Shown one piece after another: positions 13,731 through 22,203 of a stretch of 28,711 nt of DNA. Each line of letters begins with the position of its first letter. Position 1 is the first letter of the stretch. The DNA lies in the NCBI GenBank assembly GCA_948616985.1, contig CAPGDO010000019.1, positions 1 to 28,711 on the forward strand, in the 5' to 3' direction. A program made the translations under genes and the position numbers. The DNA comes from MGBC163016 sp910588905. GTDB taxonomy: Bacteria; Actinomycetota; Coriobacteriia; Coriobacteriales; Eggerthellaceae. The notes beneath the pieces are model-generated. The model made no database searches. It saw only the letters and a program-made list of their open reading frames with translations, and was not told the DNA's origin.

Positions 13731-14102
13731 CTAGATGATCTGGTCCTTCGGACCGGGAGAGAACAGAACGCACTTCTTGATATAAGCCATCTTCCGGGCC
13801 AGATCCTCTACGTCACCGTATTCCATGACCTTCGCTTGGCAGTTATGTACGCAGGAAGGCAGCTTACCTGCCTCTAAGCGATCGATGCAGAGATCGCACA
13901 GATCCGTAGTCACGGGGATGTAGAAATAATCCCAGGTACCGTCTGGTTCTTGGCTAGGGCCATACTGCATAACGGAGATGCCGCAGTGGCCATAGCCATA
14001 GTCATGCTCACGCTTGCAAGCTACTTCGCAGGCATGGCAGCCGGTGCAGTAGTCATACTGGATCAGAAGACCTTTACTTGATATCGAGGTGCTTGCGCTC
14101 AT
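13731..14102 (-). CDS. Module 1 small Fe-S electron transfer subunit
   Basis: The 123-residue protein has eight cysteines in two ferredoxin-type sets: C19, C22, C25, C29 in CTGCHACEVAC, and C69, C72, C84, C88 in CDLC...CVHNC. This predicts two [4Fe-4S] clusters. It is far smaller than the four-cluster DmsB/NrfC type and lacks a signal peptide. Extra Cys at 40 and 111 occur. Its expected role is to pass electrons to the large subunit encoded just upstream, whose 3' end it overlaps by 29 bp. The ATG at 14102 follows AAAGGCGG at 9-nt spacing. A longer frame to 14225 overlaps the large gene further and is not supported. Confidence 0.9.
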   Translation of the reverse strand: MSASTSISSKGLLIQYDYCTGCHACEVACKREHDYGYGHCGISVMQYGPSQEPDGTWDYFYIPVTTDLCDLCIDRLEAGKLPSCVHNCQAKVMEYGDVEDLARKMAYIKKCVLFSPGPKDQII

Positions 14103-16458
14103 AATTCCAACCGCCTTTCTGGGTGACTTGCTCGGTGGGGAGGATTTCGCTGTTCTCGGGAGTGCACTTATAGAGCTTGCAGAGCAGCCCGTTATAGGGG
14201 GCTCCGTAGCCGCTCTTGCCCACATCGCATTGGGTGGTCAGGTTGTTGATATTGGAGTCGAAGACACCGTAGAGGCGCTCAGGATCATCCTCAGGGAACC
14301 ACCAGCCGTGTTCAGCCATGACGAATCTCGGGTTCAGGCCTGGGGTGATATTCACGCGCTGGCGACAACGGCCCCGGTGGTTCTCGATCCATACCCAGTC
14401 CCCTTCCACGAAACCTAGCTCTTCAGCTAGTTCGGGAGATATCTCCACCAAGGGATCAGGGTGGAACTCGCGCATGGTGGGCATATGACGATGCTCGGAG
14501 TGGAAGAATTCGTAGCTACGACGTCCGGTCATGAGGATAAGCGGATATTCTTCTGCCAGATCTGGCGTGGAGAGGGGGCTCTCATGGGGCTCCTCGAAAT
14601 AGGGGGCATTGGGCAAGCCATAGGCGCTCATCATGGCCGGAGCGAACTCAAAGCGACCGGTGACCGTATGGAAGCCTGGCTGGCCGTCATAGCGCACATC
14701 GCCACGCTCGTACTTCTTGTAATGCCACTCAGGCCAGGAGATGACCTTCTTGGTGAGCGCCTCGAAATCCATATCGGTATCAGACCTTGCCAAGATCTGA
14801 TTCATCCACTCGATGTCGGTGGACGGGATGGGGCTGTCGGGGTTCAGGCGGTTGCAGAGCTCTGCCACCAGCTCTTCGTCGGTCTTCGCCTCGTAGTAGC
14901 GCTCAGATGTCTTGCGAATGACGCGCAGCGGCCACCACCACGCGCGTAGGGAATTGCGCTCCGGTCCCATGGCTATAGGAAGGATGAGTTCGCAGAAAGC
15001 CATGGAGGACGGGGTCTTCACATAGTTGATGTCTATATTGAACTCGGAGTGCTCCATATAGGCGTCGTAGATACGCGGGGCTTCCGTAGCCATGTTCGTG
15101 ATGGGATTCGTGGAATATAGCACGAACATCTTGAGCGGGAATTCATCGCGGTCCACGTCATTGATCTTGCCATCGGACTCCATGCATTCGAGGGTCACAT
15201 CCTCTTGGGCCATGTTGCCCACATCTCCCTGGGAGTGCATGGGATAGAAGTTGTTGCCCAGGATGAGCTTGCGATGGTCTTCGGGCACGAACTGCCAGGC
15301 ATCTTCAGTGGAAAGGGCAAGGTGATAGGCGTGGTCGACCATGAGCAGGCTACCGCCCGGAACATCGATATTGCCCGTCATGCCTACGATACCCATGATG
15401 GTCTGGCCTGCAGGAGTTGCGTTGATCTGCTGATCTAGCTTCAGGCCCCACTGGAGCGCCATGGGCTTGGCATTCCCGATGAAGAGGGCTGCCTGACGGA
15501 TGAGGTCTGGATCAAGCCAGCAGATCTCACCAGCTTGCTCAGGAGACATAGTACGGCAGCCCTCGATGAAGTCTTCGTAGCCATAGCCCCACTCGTCGAT
15601 GAACTGCTTGTCCTGAAGGCCCTCAGCATCGATCACATTGGCAATGGCCATGGCAAGGGCGGCATCGGTGGCGGGGCGCAAGGGGAGCCAGTACTTGGCC
15701 TTCGCTGCCAACCAAGTCAGTCGTGGATCGATGACCACCAGCTCTGAGCCGCGCTTCATGCATTCCACTACCCAATGACCGAAGAAGCCATCAGCGTTGG
15801 ATACGATAGGGTTGTTACCCCAGATGAGGATGCATTCTGGCAGAACATAGTTGGGGTTATCGAAGCGATCTTCGAAACCTTGGGACATATCGGCGATGAT
15901 GAAGCAGCCAGCCATGAGCGCTTGGATAGACGCACGCGGCCCGTAGCAGGAGCTGCCTGATAGGAAGCCACCAGTGTCAGTGGGACTATTGAACCCGGCA
16001 TAACAGAGGGCCGTAGAGTGGATGAACGTGGTATTCCGGCCGGTTCCCTGCTGCACCACGATAGATTGTGGCCCGTAGGTCTCTTTGAAATAGCGAGCCT
16101 TCTCTTCGATCAGATCGAAGGCTTCCTCCCAGCTGATGCGCTCCCAGGTATCCTTGCCCCGATCCTCCCGGGCGCGTTTCAGGGGGTACTTCAAACGGTC
16201 TTCGGAATACATGCACTCGATAAGGTCTAGGCAGCGCATGCAAAGCGCACCCTTGTTGTAGCCGTTGTTCGGGTCACCCTCTACCTTCGCTAGCTTGCCA
16301 TCTTGGTCTACATAGACCAAGATGCCGCAGCCGTCATGGCAGCCCGGAGCCGTCCATTGGGTGGTGCGGTAGACGGTGTATTCGCCGTCTTGCCAGTGAT
16401 CTTCGTCGCTGCGATAGATCTCTGGATCATACGCGTTCCCTTCCAAATACTTCTTCAT
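14074..16458 (-). CDS. Module 1 cytosolic molybdopterin (bis-MGD) enzyme, large subunit
   Basis: The 794-residue protein is of the DMSO reductase superfamily, with no Tat signal. N-terminal cysteines C40 and C44 (PGCHDGCG) and C73 and C76 (ALCMRC) are the Fe-S site. The usual first Cys is Ala37 and an extra Cys follows the last one, so the four-Cys count is kept in a non-standard spacing. GSSCYGPRAS (C171) is the expected Mo-ligand region. ILIWGNNPIVSNADG, VVIDPRLTWLAAKAKYWLPLRPATDAALA and the C-terminal GDWVWIENHRGRCRQRV are MGD-binding parts. The family includes catechol dehydroxylases, pyrogallol transhydroxylase and acetylene hydratase. The substrate is unknown. A four-codon minicistron (16469-16455) overlaps the start ATG. 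It is read divergently from the MFS gene at 16705. Confidence 0.93.
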   Translation of the reverse strand: MKKYLEGNAYDPEIYRSDEDHWQDGEYTVYRTTQWTAPGCHDGCGILVYVDQDGKLAKVEGDPNNGYNKGALCMRCLDLIECMYSEDRLKYPLKRAREDRGKDTWERISWEEAFDLIEEKARYFKETYGPQSIVVQQGTGRNTTFIHSTALCYAGFNSPTDTGGFLSGSSCYGPRASIQALMAGCFIIADMSQGFEDRFDNPNYVLPECILIWGNNPIVSNADGFFGHWVVECMKRGSELVVIDPRLTWLAAKAKYWLPLRPATDAALAMAIANVIDAEGLQDKQFIDEWGYGYEDFIEGCRTMSPEQAGEICWLDPDLIRQAALFIGNAKPMALQWGLKLDQQINATPAGQTIMGIVGMTGNIDVPGGSLLMVDHAYHLALSTEDAWQFVPEDHRKLILGNNFYPMHSQGDVGNMAQEDVTLECMESDGKINDVDRDEFPLKMFVLYSTNPITNMATEAPRIYDAYMEHSEFNIDINYVKTPSSMAFCELILPIAMGPERNSLRAWWWPLRVIRKTSERYYEAKTDEELVAELCNRLNPDSPIPSTDIEWMNQILARSDTDMDFEALTKKVISWPEWHYKKYERGDVRYDGQPGFHTVTGRFEFAPAMMSAYGLPNAPYFEEPHESPLSTPDLAEEYPLILMTGRRSYEFFHSEHRHMPTMREFHPDPLVEISPELAEELGFVEGDWVWIENHRGRCRQRVNITPGLNPRFVMAEHGWWFPEDDPERLYGVFDSNINNLTTQCDVGKSGYGAPYNGLLCKLYKCTPENSEILPTEQVTQKGGWNYERKHLDIK

Positions 16459-16573
16459 AGCTGGTCCATCCTCTCTCCTTTTCTTGATCCTGAGGTTCTT
16501 TCAATGGAGCGAATCCGATGCTAGCAAGGGGTCTAAAACATGTCTCTTATCGGGGAGTTTGCAAATTCGGGAT

Positions 16574-16600
16574 TCACTTCATACCACCGGTATGAAGTGA
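16574..16600. promoter_or_regulatory. Perfect 12-bp inverted repeat (candidate operator) between divergent genes
   Basis: TCACTTCATACC (16574-16585) and GGTATGAAGTGA (16589-16600) are perfect reverse complements with a 3-nt spacer. The dyad is centred in the 246-bp gap between module 1 and the MFS gene, which is read the other way. Its length and symmetry fit a dimeric DNA-binding protein, and the LuxR-type regulators encoded at the right end are the obvious candidates. No exact second copy was seen in this window. No convincing promoter boxes were found beside it. Confidence 0.75.
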
Positions 16601-16704
16601 TAAGAAGGCGTGAAAAACATACTCGCAGCCAATGGTGGATTCACGTGAGCTCTGCAAAAGTCAGAGATGTTGTACCAGCGACGAAAGAACACGGGGGAGG
16701 GGCT

Positions 16705-17928
16705 ATGGGCTACGCGCTTAAGCATGATGATTCTCAGTGGGGTACTGGTCGCAGGTCTAAGGTAGGGGCGAAGTTGGCCCTGCTCTTCTCTGGCGATGAC
16801 GGTATGGTGCAGACCGCGCTCATCTCGCCCATCATGGCAAGCTTGGTCTTGGCATTCCCTGATGCATCGGAGCTCATGATCGATCAGGCCATGTCCATAA
16901 CGGCTCTCACCATGATCCCCGCCATGCTATTCACCAGCTTCCTGGCGAAGTACTTCGACAAGAAGCATTTGATCATGATCGGTACGGTCATCTTCATGTT
17001 GGCAGGCCTTTCGGCTATGTTCGCACCTACGATAGAGATAATCGTCTTGACGCGGGCCATCTTGGGGTTGGGGGCAGGAACCGCTTTCCCCCTGGTGCCT
17101 TCATCCATTGCCTATCTATTCAAAGAGCATGAGAAGAACCAGATGCTGGGCTGGATGAACGCGTGTGGTGCGTTCCTCTCATTCACGCTCAGTCTCGCAG
17201 CTGGTTGGGTGGCTATGCTGGACTGGAGGAGCGTGTTCCTCTTCTATCTCATCTTCGTGCCCATCCTCCTTCTGCAATGGTTGTTCCTGCCGAACTTCAA
17301 GCCCGAGCTCAAAGAGGCGAAGGAAGCGCAGATCGTTCGGGAACCAGTGAATGGGAAGATGTGGTTCGTGTGTCTCTGCATGCTCTGCTTCATGATCTTG
17401 TCCATGGTGCTCACCTTCAAGCTTTCCATTTTCCTGGAACTAGGCGGTATTGGCACTCCGGCAGATAGTGGCCTAGGCATATCCACCATGACCTGCTTCT
17501 CATTCCTCATTTCGCTCGTCTTCGTACACTTCCTGGAAAAGCTCAAGCGGTTCACGCCAGCGGTTTCGCTCTGCTTTTCGGGGTTGGCTTTCCTGCTCAT
17601 TGCCCTGGCTCAAGACCTCACCCTGATCTATATAGGCATGGCTTTTCAGGGTCTGGCCATGGGTACGATGAATCCCTTCTTCATGTCCATCATGTCAAAA
17701 GTGGCACCTGATTCCCGTAAGACCTTGGGAATGACCATGATGTGCATCTTCCAGCTGGGTGGCCAGATCATCACTCCGTACTACATGATCGGAGTTGCGG
17801 CCCTCGGCTTCGCTACAGAACGGGCTCTATTCGGCTTCACGGCAGCGATCTTCTTCATTGTCGCCATCGTCGTTGCTGTGTTCGCTGTTGTGTTGGTGGG
17901 AAGAGAGAGGAGGTCGAAGGGCGCTTAG
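16705..17928 (+). CDS. MFS transporter 1 of the island
   Basis: The 407-residue protein is a 12-span MFS permease: ISPIMASLVLAFPDASE at span 1, AKYFDKKHLIMIG as the loop 2-3 motif, TRAILGLGAGTAFPLVPSSIAYLF at span 4, and GWVAMLDWRSVFLFYLIFVPILLL after the mid-protein loop. It probably takes up an organic substrate or exports a product of the molybdenum enzymes (inference from context). The start ATG at 16705 is preceded by GGGAGGGG. The frame runs upstream another 55 codons but the extra residues are not membrane-like and would overlap the dyad. It starts a plus-strand operon with MFS 2, module 2 and the 69-residue gene. Confidence 0.88.
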   Translation: MGYALKHDDSQWGTGRRSKVGAKLALLFSGDDGMVQTALISPIMASLVLAFPDASELMIDQAMSITALTMIPAMLFTSFLAKYFDKKHLIMIGTVIFMLAGLSAMFAPTIEIIVLTRAILGLGAGTAFPLVPSSIAYLFKEHEKNQMLGWMNACGAFLSFTLSLAAGWVAMLDWRSVFLFYLIFVPILLLQWLFLPNFKPELKEAKEAQIVREPVNGKMWFVCLCMLCFMILSMVLTFKLSIFLELGGIGTPADSGLGISTMTCFSFLISLVFVHFLEKLKRFTPAVSLCFSGLAFLLIALAQDLTLIYIGMAFQGLAMGTMNPFFMSIMSKVAPDSRKTLGMTMMCIFQLGGQIITPYYMIGVAALGFATERALFGFTAAIFFIVAIVVAVFAVVLVGRERRSKGA

Positions 17929-17995
17929 GGCGCTGGGGTGAGCGACGACCCCCTATCACATCCAAGAGAATTCGATCGAGAGTACGGAGGAACTA

Positions 17996-19252
17996 ATGGC
18001 TTCAATCGCTAAAGCGCTGAACATCCGGGAGGCTTGGGGTGTATATGCGTTGTACATCATGGTCGCCGGTGCTGGCGCTGTCACACCCGCTCTGGCCGCC
18101 TTTGGATCGGCCTTTCCTGACGCCGACCCGGTTACGATCAGCCTCATTCAGAGCCTTCCATCTCTGACTACCATTCTTGGTACGCTGCTTGTAGGTGCGG
18201 TCGCTGGCAAGAAGATATCCTTTAAGGTGACAGGTATCGTAGCTTTGATCATCTATCTGATCTTCGGTTGTCTGCCGGCTCTGTGGAACGACTCTCTGAC
18301 ATCCATTCTTATTGCTCGTGCTTGTGTTGGCTTCGGTATGGGCATGGTGTCTCCATTGGGAGCGGCGGTGTTCCTCAGGCTTGTCAATGATAAGGAAGAG
18401 CGTTCTAAGTATTTGGGTCGTGGTGGCGCTATGCAGCAGATCGGCTGTGTCGTTCTCACTCTGCTAGGCGGTTTCCTCTGCGGCATTGATTGGCGACTCA
18501 CCTTCTGGGCGTATGCTCTGGCAGCAGTGGCTTTGGCTATCTTCGTCATCTGCTTCAAAGAGCCCCCGTCATTGGAGAGCGAAGCCAAGGAAAGTGGCGA
18601 ATCTCAGAAGGCCCACATCCCGGGTACCGCTTGGTTCTTCATCATCCTCTTCCTGCTAGCTCAGTTGGTTTGCAGCCCAACCATGATGAACTTCGCCATC
18701 CTCATGTCCACCAAGATCCCTGGAGAGGATCCTATGACCGTAGCAGGCATTGCGGGTACGCTGTTGTCGCTCTTCGTACTGGCTGGTGCCGTGTCTTCCG
18801 TCATCATGGACAAATTGGTAGGCGTCTTCGGCAGATTCACCGGTGCGGTGGCTCTGGTCATCACGCTCATCGGGAACATCATCATCGCAAGCGCTACCTC
18901 CGTGGCCATGTTCACCATCGGCATCTTCGTATTCGGATTTGGCTGGTGCCTTGTCATCCCGGTCATCAACCTAGAATGCGGCAACGTGACGAACAAGGCT
19001 GGTCTCGCGATGGTGGCATCATTGGTCATGGTCGCCATGAACCTGGGCAACTTCCTTGCCTCATATTATATGGGTGGCGTCTTCAGTATCGTGGGGAACG
19101 ACCCCACCCTGTGCTTGATCGTGGATTCCGTAGGCTTCGGCATCTTGGCCATCATCTGGGCTGTGTTCAACATGCGGAACAAGGCTTGGAGCAAGGATGA
19201 GCATCCTCGCGTGGATACCTCTTCTGAGCCTCAGGCAGATTCCACTCTCTAA
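17996..19252 (+). CDS. MFS transporter 2 of the island
   Basis: The 418-residue protein has 12 predicted spans. The N-terminal half carries INTO-like VYALYIMVAGAGAVTPALAAFGSAF and the loop motif VGAVAGKKISFKVTG. GRGGAMQQIGCVVLTLLGGFLCGIDWRLTFWAYAL is the span 5-6 region. The C-terminal tail is short and polar (KDEHPRVDTSSEPQADSTL). It differs from MFS 1 in sequence but shares the general MFS plan, so they are not a recent duplicate. The GGAGG ribosome site stands 6 nt before the ATG. The gap to MFS 1 is 67 bp and to module 2 52 bp, so co-transcription is likely. Probable role is substrate or product transport for modules 1 to 3 (inference). Confidence 0.88.
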   Translation: MASIAKALNIREAWGVYALYIMVAGAGAVTPALAAFGSAFPDADPVTISLIQSLPSLTTILGTLLVGAVAGKKISFKVTGIVALIIYLIFGCLPALWNDSLTSILIARACVGFGMGMVSPLGAAVFLRLVNDKEERSKYLGRGGAMQQIGCVVLTLLGGFLCGIDWRLTFWAYALAAVALAIFVICFKEPPSLESEAKESGESQKAHIPGTAWFFIILFLLAQLVCSPTMMNFAILMSTKIPGEDPMTVAGIAGTLLSLFVLAGAVSSVIMDKLVGVFGRFTGAVALVITLIGNIIIASATSVAMFTIGIFVFGFGWCLVIPVINLECGNVTNKAGLAMVASLVMVAMNLGNFLASYYMGGVFSIVGNDPTLCLIVDSVGFGILAIIWAVFNMRNKAWSKDEHPRVDTSSEPQADSTL

Positions 19253-19304
19253 GGACATCCTCTCAGGAAGATCAGCAAGCATCTACAGAAGAAAGGAAGA
19301 TACG

Positions 19305-21608
19305 TTGGCATTCGGAACATTCACTACGCCGGTGCAGTGGCAGGAGGGCGAATATACCGTCACACGCACCAATTCTTGGTCACCGCCGGGAGACCATCCT
19401 ACCGGAGCTGGCATGAAGCTCTATGTCAAGGATGGTATCTTGGAGAAGGTGGAAGGCGATCCTGAGCAATCCATCACCAAAGGCGCTATGCCCATCCGCA
19501 TGTTGTCGCTGCCAGAGTACGTCTACAGTCCCTATCGCATCCTACATCCCATGAAGCGCGATCCGGAGAAGCGCGGGGATGATTCCGCCTGGGAGCAGTG
19601 CAGCTGGGACGAGGCCTATGACCTCATCTGTGACAACGTGCGTCGTATCACGGATGAATATGGCAGCAATGCCATCGTCACCTTCGTGGGCACCGGGCGC
19701 GAGGCGGGCAATTGGGGTCCCACCATGTCTTGTCGCGTATTCAACAGCCCGAACATCTGCTATATGCAGACGGGCTGGTCCTGCTATGGGCCTCGTATGG
19801 CGTGCACATCCTATGTGCTGGGCGCTCCCTATCCGGAGCTGGATTATGCTTCTCAATTCCCGAACAGCTACGACGACCCTCGCTGGGGGCGCCCTGAGGT
19901 CATCATGGTCTGGGGCAAGGAACCCCTGAAGAGCAATCCGGACGGGTTCTGGGGGCATTCTATCGTGGATATGTACGCCATGGGCACGAAGTTCATCGTA
20001 GTGGATCCGCGCCTCACGTGGGAGGCAGCTCGTGCTGAGATCTGGCTTCAGGTGCGTCCTGGCACCGATGCAGCACTCGGTATGGCCATGTGCAACATCA
20101 TCATCTCAGAGGACCTCTATGACCACGATTTCGTGGATAAGTGGACCTTCGGCTTTGATGAGTTCGCTGATCGTGTGAAGAACATGAGCCCAGAAGAGGC
20201 AGCCGATATCTGCGAAGTTCCGGCAGAGAAGATCTATGCAGCTGCGCGTCTCTTCGCCACGGCGAAGCCCGCCGCTCTTCAATGGGGCCTGGCGGTAGAC
20301 CAGAAGCCCAATGGCATCCAAATGGGATTCTGCTGCCTCGCCATGATGGCTATCACGGGTAACTTGGATGTGCCTGGCGGCATGATCATGGGTGCTATAG
20401 ACATCGGTGGCTTGGGCTCAGGCTATACCGACCTGGATCCCCAGTCCAAGATCAACGAGCAAGTGGGAGTGGACGAGTATCCTGCCATGGTCCGCACCCA
20501 GCAGTTCACTCACCCTGATGTGACGTTCGATGAGCTGGAGAAGGAGGACTCCCTTTTCAAGATGGGTTTCTTCACCTCTGCCAATGCGCTTGCGAACCCT
20601 TGCAATCTGCCGAAGCGGTATGAGGATGCCATCAAACGGCTTCAGTTCAATGTGGTCATGGATATCGTCATGACGCCCACAGCTGAAGCCCTGGCTGACG
20701 TGTTCTTGCCCGTGAATACCTATGCGGAACGCGATATGTACGTGGCTACTCATTACGGTGCCTGTGGTACCTGGATTGGCGCCATCAAGAAGGCCATTAC
20801 GGTAGGAGAGTCGAAGTCTGACATCACCATCATGCGTGAGTTGGGTACGCGGCTGCGCCCAGAGCTCTGGGAGATGTACACCACAGACATCGAGTACATC
20901 GATGATCAGAAGCTCTGCACGCTGAAGACGCCGGAGGGCAAGCCTCTTACCATGCAGGATCTCTTCGATCATGGTTGCTACCACGTTGATTACGAATACA
21001 AGAAGTATGAGACCGGCAAGCTGCGTCCCGATGGTCAGCCCGGATTCATGACCCCTACGGGCCGTGTTGAGCTCTATTCCACCATGCTGGAGACCTGGGG
21101 CGATGACCCGCTGCCCTACTATGAGGAGCCCCCTGCATCTCCCATCTCCACACCGGAGTATGCCGAAGAGTATCCCATGGTGCTCTCCACCGGCGCTCGC
21201 ACGTGGTCTTATTTCCATTCTGAGCAGCGCCATGTGCCGCTTCTGCGTGAAGTTGAACCGTGGCCCCTGGTAGACATCAATCCCGAAGATGCTGAGCGCT
21301 TCGGTCTCATTGATGGGGATTGGGTATGGCTTGAGAACCCCAACGGGAAATGCCGCATGAAGCTCTCGGTTGAGCCGGGTCAGAAGCAGGGTGCACTCGC
21401 ATCGCAGCATGGCTGGTGGTATCCAGAGCGGGAGGCATCCTCTCCACGCCTCTTCGATGTCTACGACGTGAATGTCAACAACCTGGTGCCCTATAAGACC
21501 ATCGGCAAGCTGGGTTGGGGTGCTCCCATGAAGTGCCTTATGTGCAAGATCTACAAGGCTGACGCTCCGGAAGACGAGAGCAAGATCGAGGAGGTCCTCA
21601 ATGCCTAA
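19305..21608 (+). CDS. Module 2 molybdopterin enzyme, large subunit, lacking the N-terminal Fe-S cysteines
   Basis: The 767-residue protein has the same plan as module 1: CYGPR (C160) in the GWSCYGPRMACTS stretch, VIMVWGKEPLKSNPDGFWGHS and VVDPRLTWEAARAEIWLQVRPGTDAALGMAM. No Tat signal is present. The four N-terminal Cys are gone: PGDHPTGAG stands where PGCHxGCG is expected and GAMPIRML replaces G[RA]LC[MI]RCL. So the Fe-S cluster close to the molybdenum should be missing, as in pyrogallol-phloroglucinol transhydroxylase. This may mean a redox-neutral hydroxyl transfer, or electron entry by another route. The start is a TTG at 19305 after GAAAGGAAG; a longer in-frame extension overlaps the MFS 2 gene and is unlikely. 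Confidence 0.93.
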   Translation: MAFGTFTTPVQWQEGEYTVTRTNSWSPPGDHPTGAGMKLYVKDGILEKVEGDPEQSITKGAMPIRMLSLPEYVYSPYRILHPMKRDPEKRGDDSAWEQCSWDEAYDLICDNVRRITDEYGSNAIVTFVGTGREAGNWGPTMSCRVFNSPNICYMQTGWSCYGPRMACTSYVLGAPYPELDYASQFPNSYDDPRWGRPEVIMVWGKEPLKSNPDGFWGHSIVDMYAMGTKFIVVDPRLTWEAARAEIWLQVRPGTDAALGMAMCNIIISEDLYDHDFVDKWTFGFDEFADRVKNMSPEEAADICEVPAEKIYAAARLFATAKPAALQWGLAVDQKPNGIQMGFCCLAMMAITGNLDVPGGMIMGAIDIGGLGSGYTDLDPQSKINEQVGVDEYPAMVRTQQFTHPDVTFDELEKEDSLFKMGFFTSANALANPCNLPKRYEDAIKRLQFNVVMDIVMTPTAEALADVFLPVNTYAERDMYVATHYGACGTWIGAIKKAITVGESKSDITIMRELGTRLRPELWEMYTTDIEYIDDQKLCTLKTPEGKPLTMQDLFDHGCYHVDYEYKKYETGKLRPDGQPGFMTPTGRVELYSTMLETWGDDPLPYYEEPPASPISTPEYAEEYPMVLSTGARTWSYFHSEQRHVPLLREVEPWPLVDINPEDAERFGLIDGDWVWLENPNGKCRMKLSVEPGQKQGALASQHGWWYPEREASSPRLFDVYDVNVNNLVPYKTIGKLGWGAPMKCLMCKIYKADAPEDESKIEEVLNA

Positions 21609-21942
21609 GAATGGACTCATGATCGACTACTTGCTCTGTACCGGATGTCATAGCTGCGAGGTCTCCTGCAAGCTGGAGCATGGTCTGCCCACAGGCGTTT
21701 TCGGTATCAAATTGGCTGAGGATAAGCCGTGGGCACTGGATGAGGATACCTGGGAGTACAAGTGGATCCCGGTTCCTACTCAACTATGCGATCTTTGCGT
21801 GGAGCGCACGGAGGCGGGCAAGCAGCCGGCCTGCGTTCTGCACTGCTGTTCTCACTGCATGCATTATGGGCCTGTGGATGAGCTGGCTGCCAAGATGGAC
21901 GAGATCGATCGCCCCTGCACGTTATTCACCATCAAGAGATAG
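21601..21942 (+). CDS. Module 2 small Fe-S subunit
   Basis: The 113-residue protein carries C13, C16, C19, C23 (CTGCHSCEVSC) and C63, C66, C78, C82 (CDLC...CVLHC), predicting two [4Fe-4S] clusters, plus extra C83 and C86 in HCCSHC. So the clusters are kept although the partner large subunit has lost its own. The start overlaps the large gene by 8 bp and is preceded by GAGGAGG, a translational coupling arrangement. Cytosolic, no signal. Confidence 0.93.
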   Translation: MPKNGLMIDYLLCTGCHSCEVSCKLEHGLPTGVFGIKLAEDKPWALDEDTWEYKWIPVPTQLCDLCVERTEAGKQPACVLHCCSHCMHYGPVDELAAKMDEIDRPCTLFTIKR

Positions 21943-21950
21943 GCACGATC

Positions 21951-22160
21951 ATGACGAAAGACGAATTCCTCGCACTCTCCGACGAAGAGCAGATGGCCTG
22001 GCTTGAGGAGCAAACGGCTGCTGGTCGTGAGGTGACGGATATCGTGAACGAGCTTGGATGCACGCGAGCCGATCTCCAGGGCTATGGGTATACCTATGCG
22101 CTGGGAAAGTGGTTCTTCATGTCCATGGCTGATCGCGCGTCAGTAGTGGCTCAGAATTGA
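21951..22160 (+). CDS. Small 69-residue protein, unknown function
   Basis: The product starts MTKDEFLALSDEEQMAWLEE and continues REVTDIVNELGCTRADLQGYGYTYALGKWFFM. The middle part resembles a helix-turn-helix (VTDIVNELGCTRADLQGYGY), where a short helix leads into a Cys-containing turn and a second helix. It could be a DNA-binding or a small helical accessory protein. It lies 8 bp after the Fe-S gene of module 2, so it is part of that operon. No strong ribosome site is visible and no family is assigned. The strong hairpin at 22171 follows. Confidence 0.72.
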   Translation: MTKDEFLALSDEEQMAWLEEQTAAGREVTDIVNELGCTRADLQGYGYTYALGKWFFMSMADRASVVAQN

Positions 22161-22170
22161 TCCAACGCAT

Positions 22171-22203
22171 CCCGGTGAACCGACTCACTGCCGGTTCACC
22201 GGG
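22171..22203 (+). terminator. 12-bp hairpin after the module 2 operon
   Basis: CCCGGTGAACCG (22171-22182) pairs perfectly with CGGTTCACCGGG (22192-22203), with a 9-nt loop. It begins 11 nt after the stop of the 69-residue gene. There is no T run, so it may be a 3' stabilising structure, a processing barrier within a longer transcript, or a rho-dependent stop. Confidence 0.6.
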
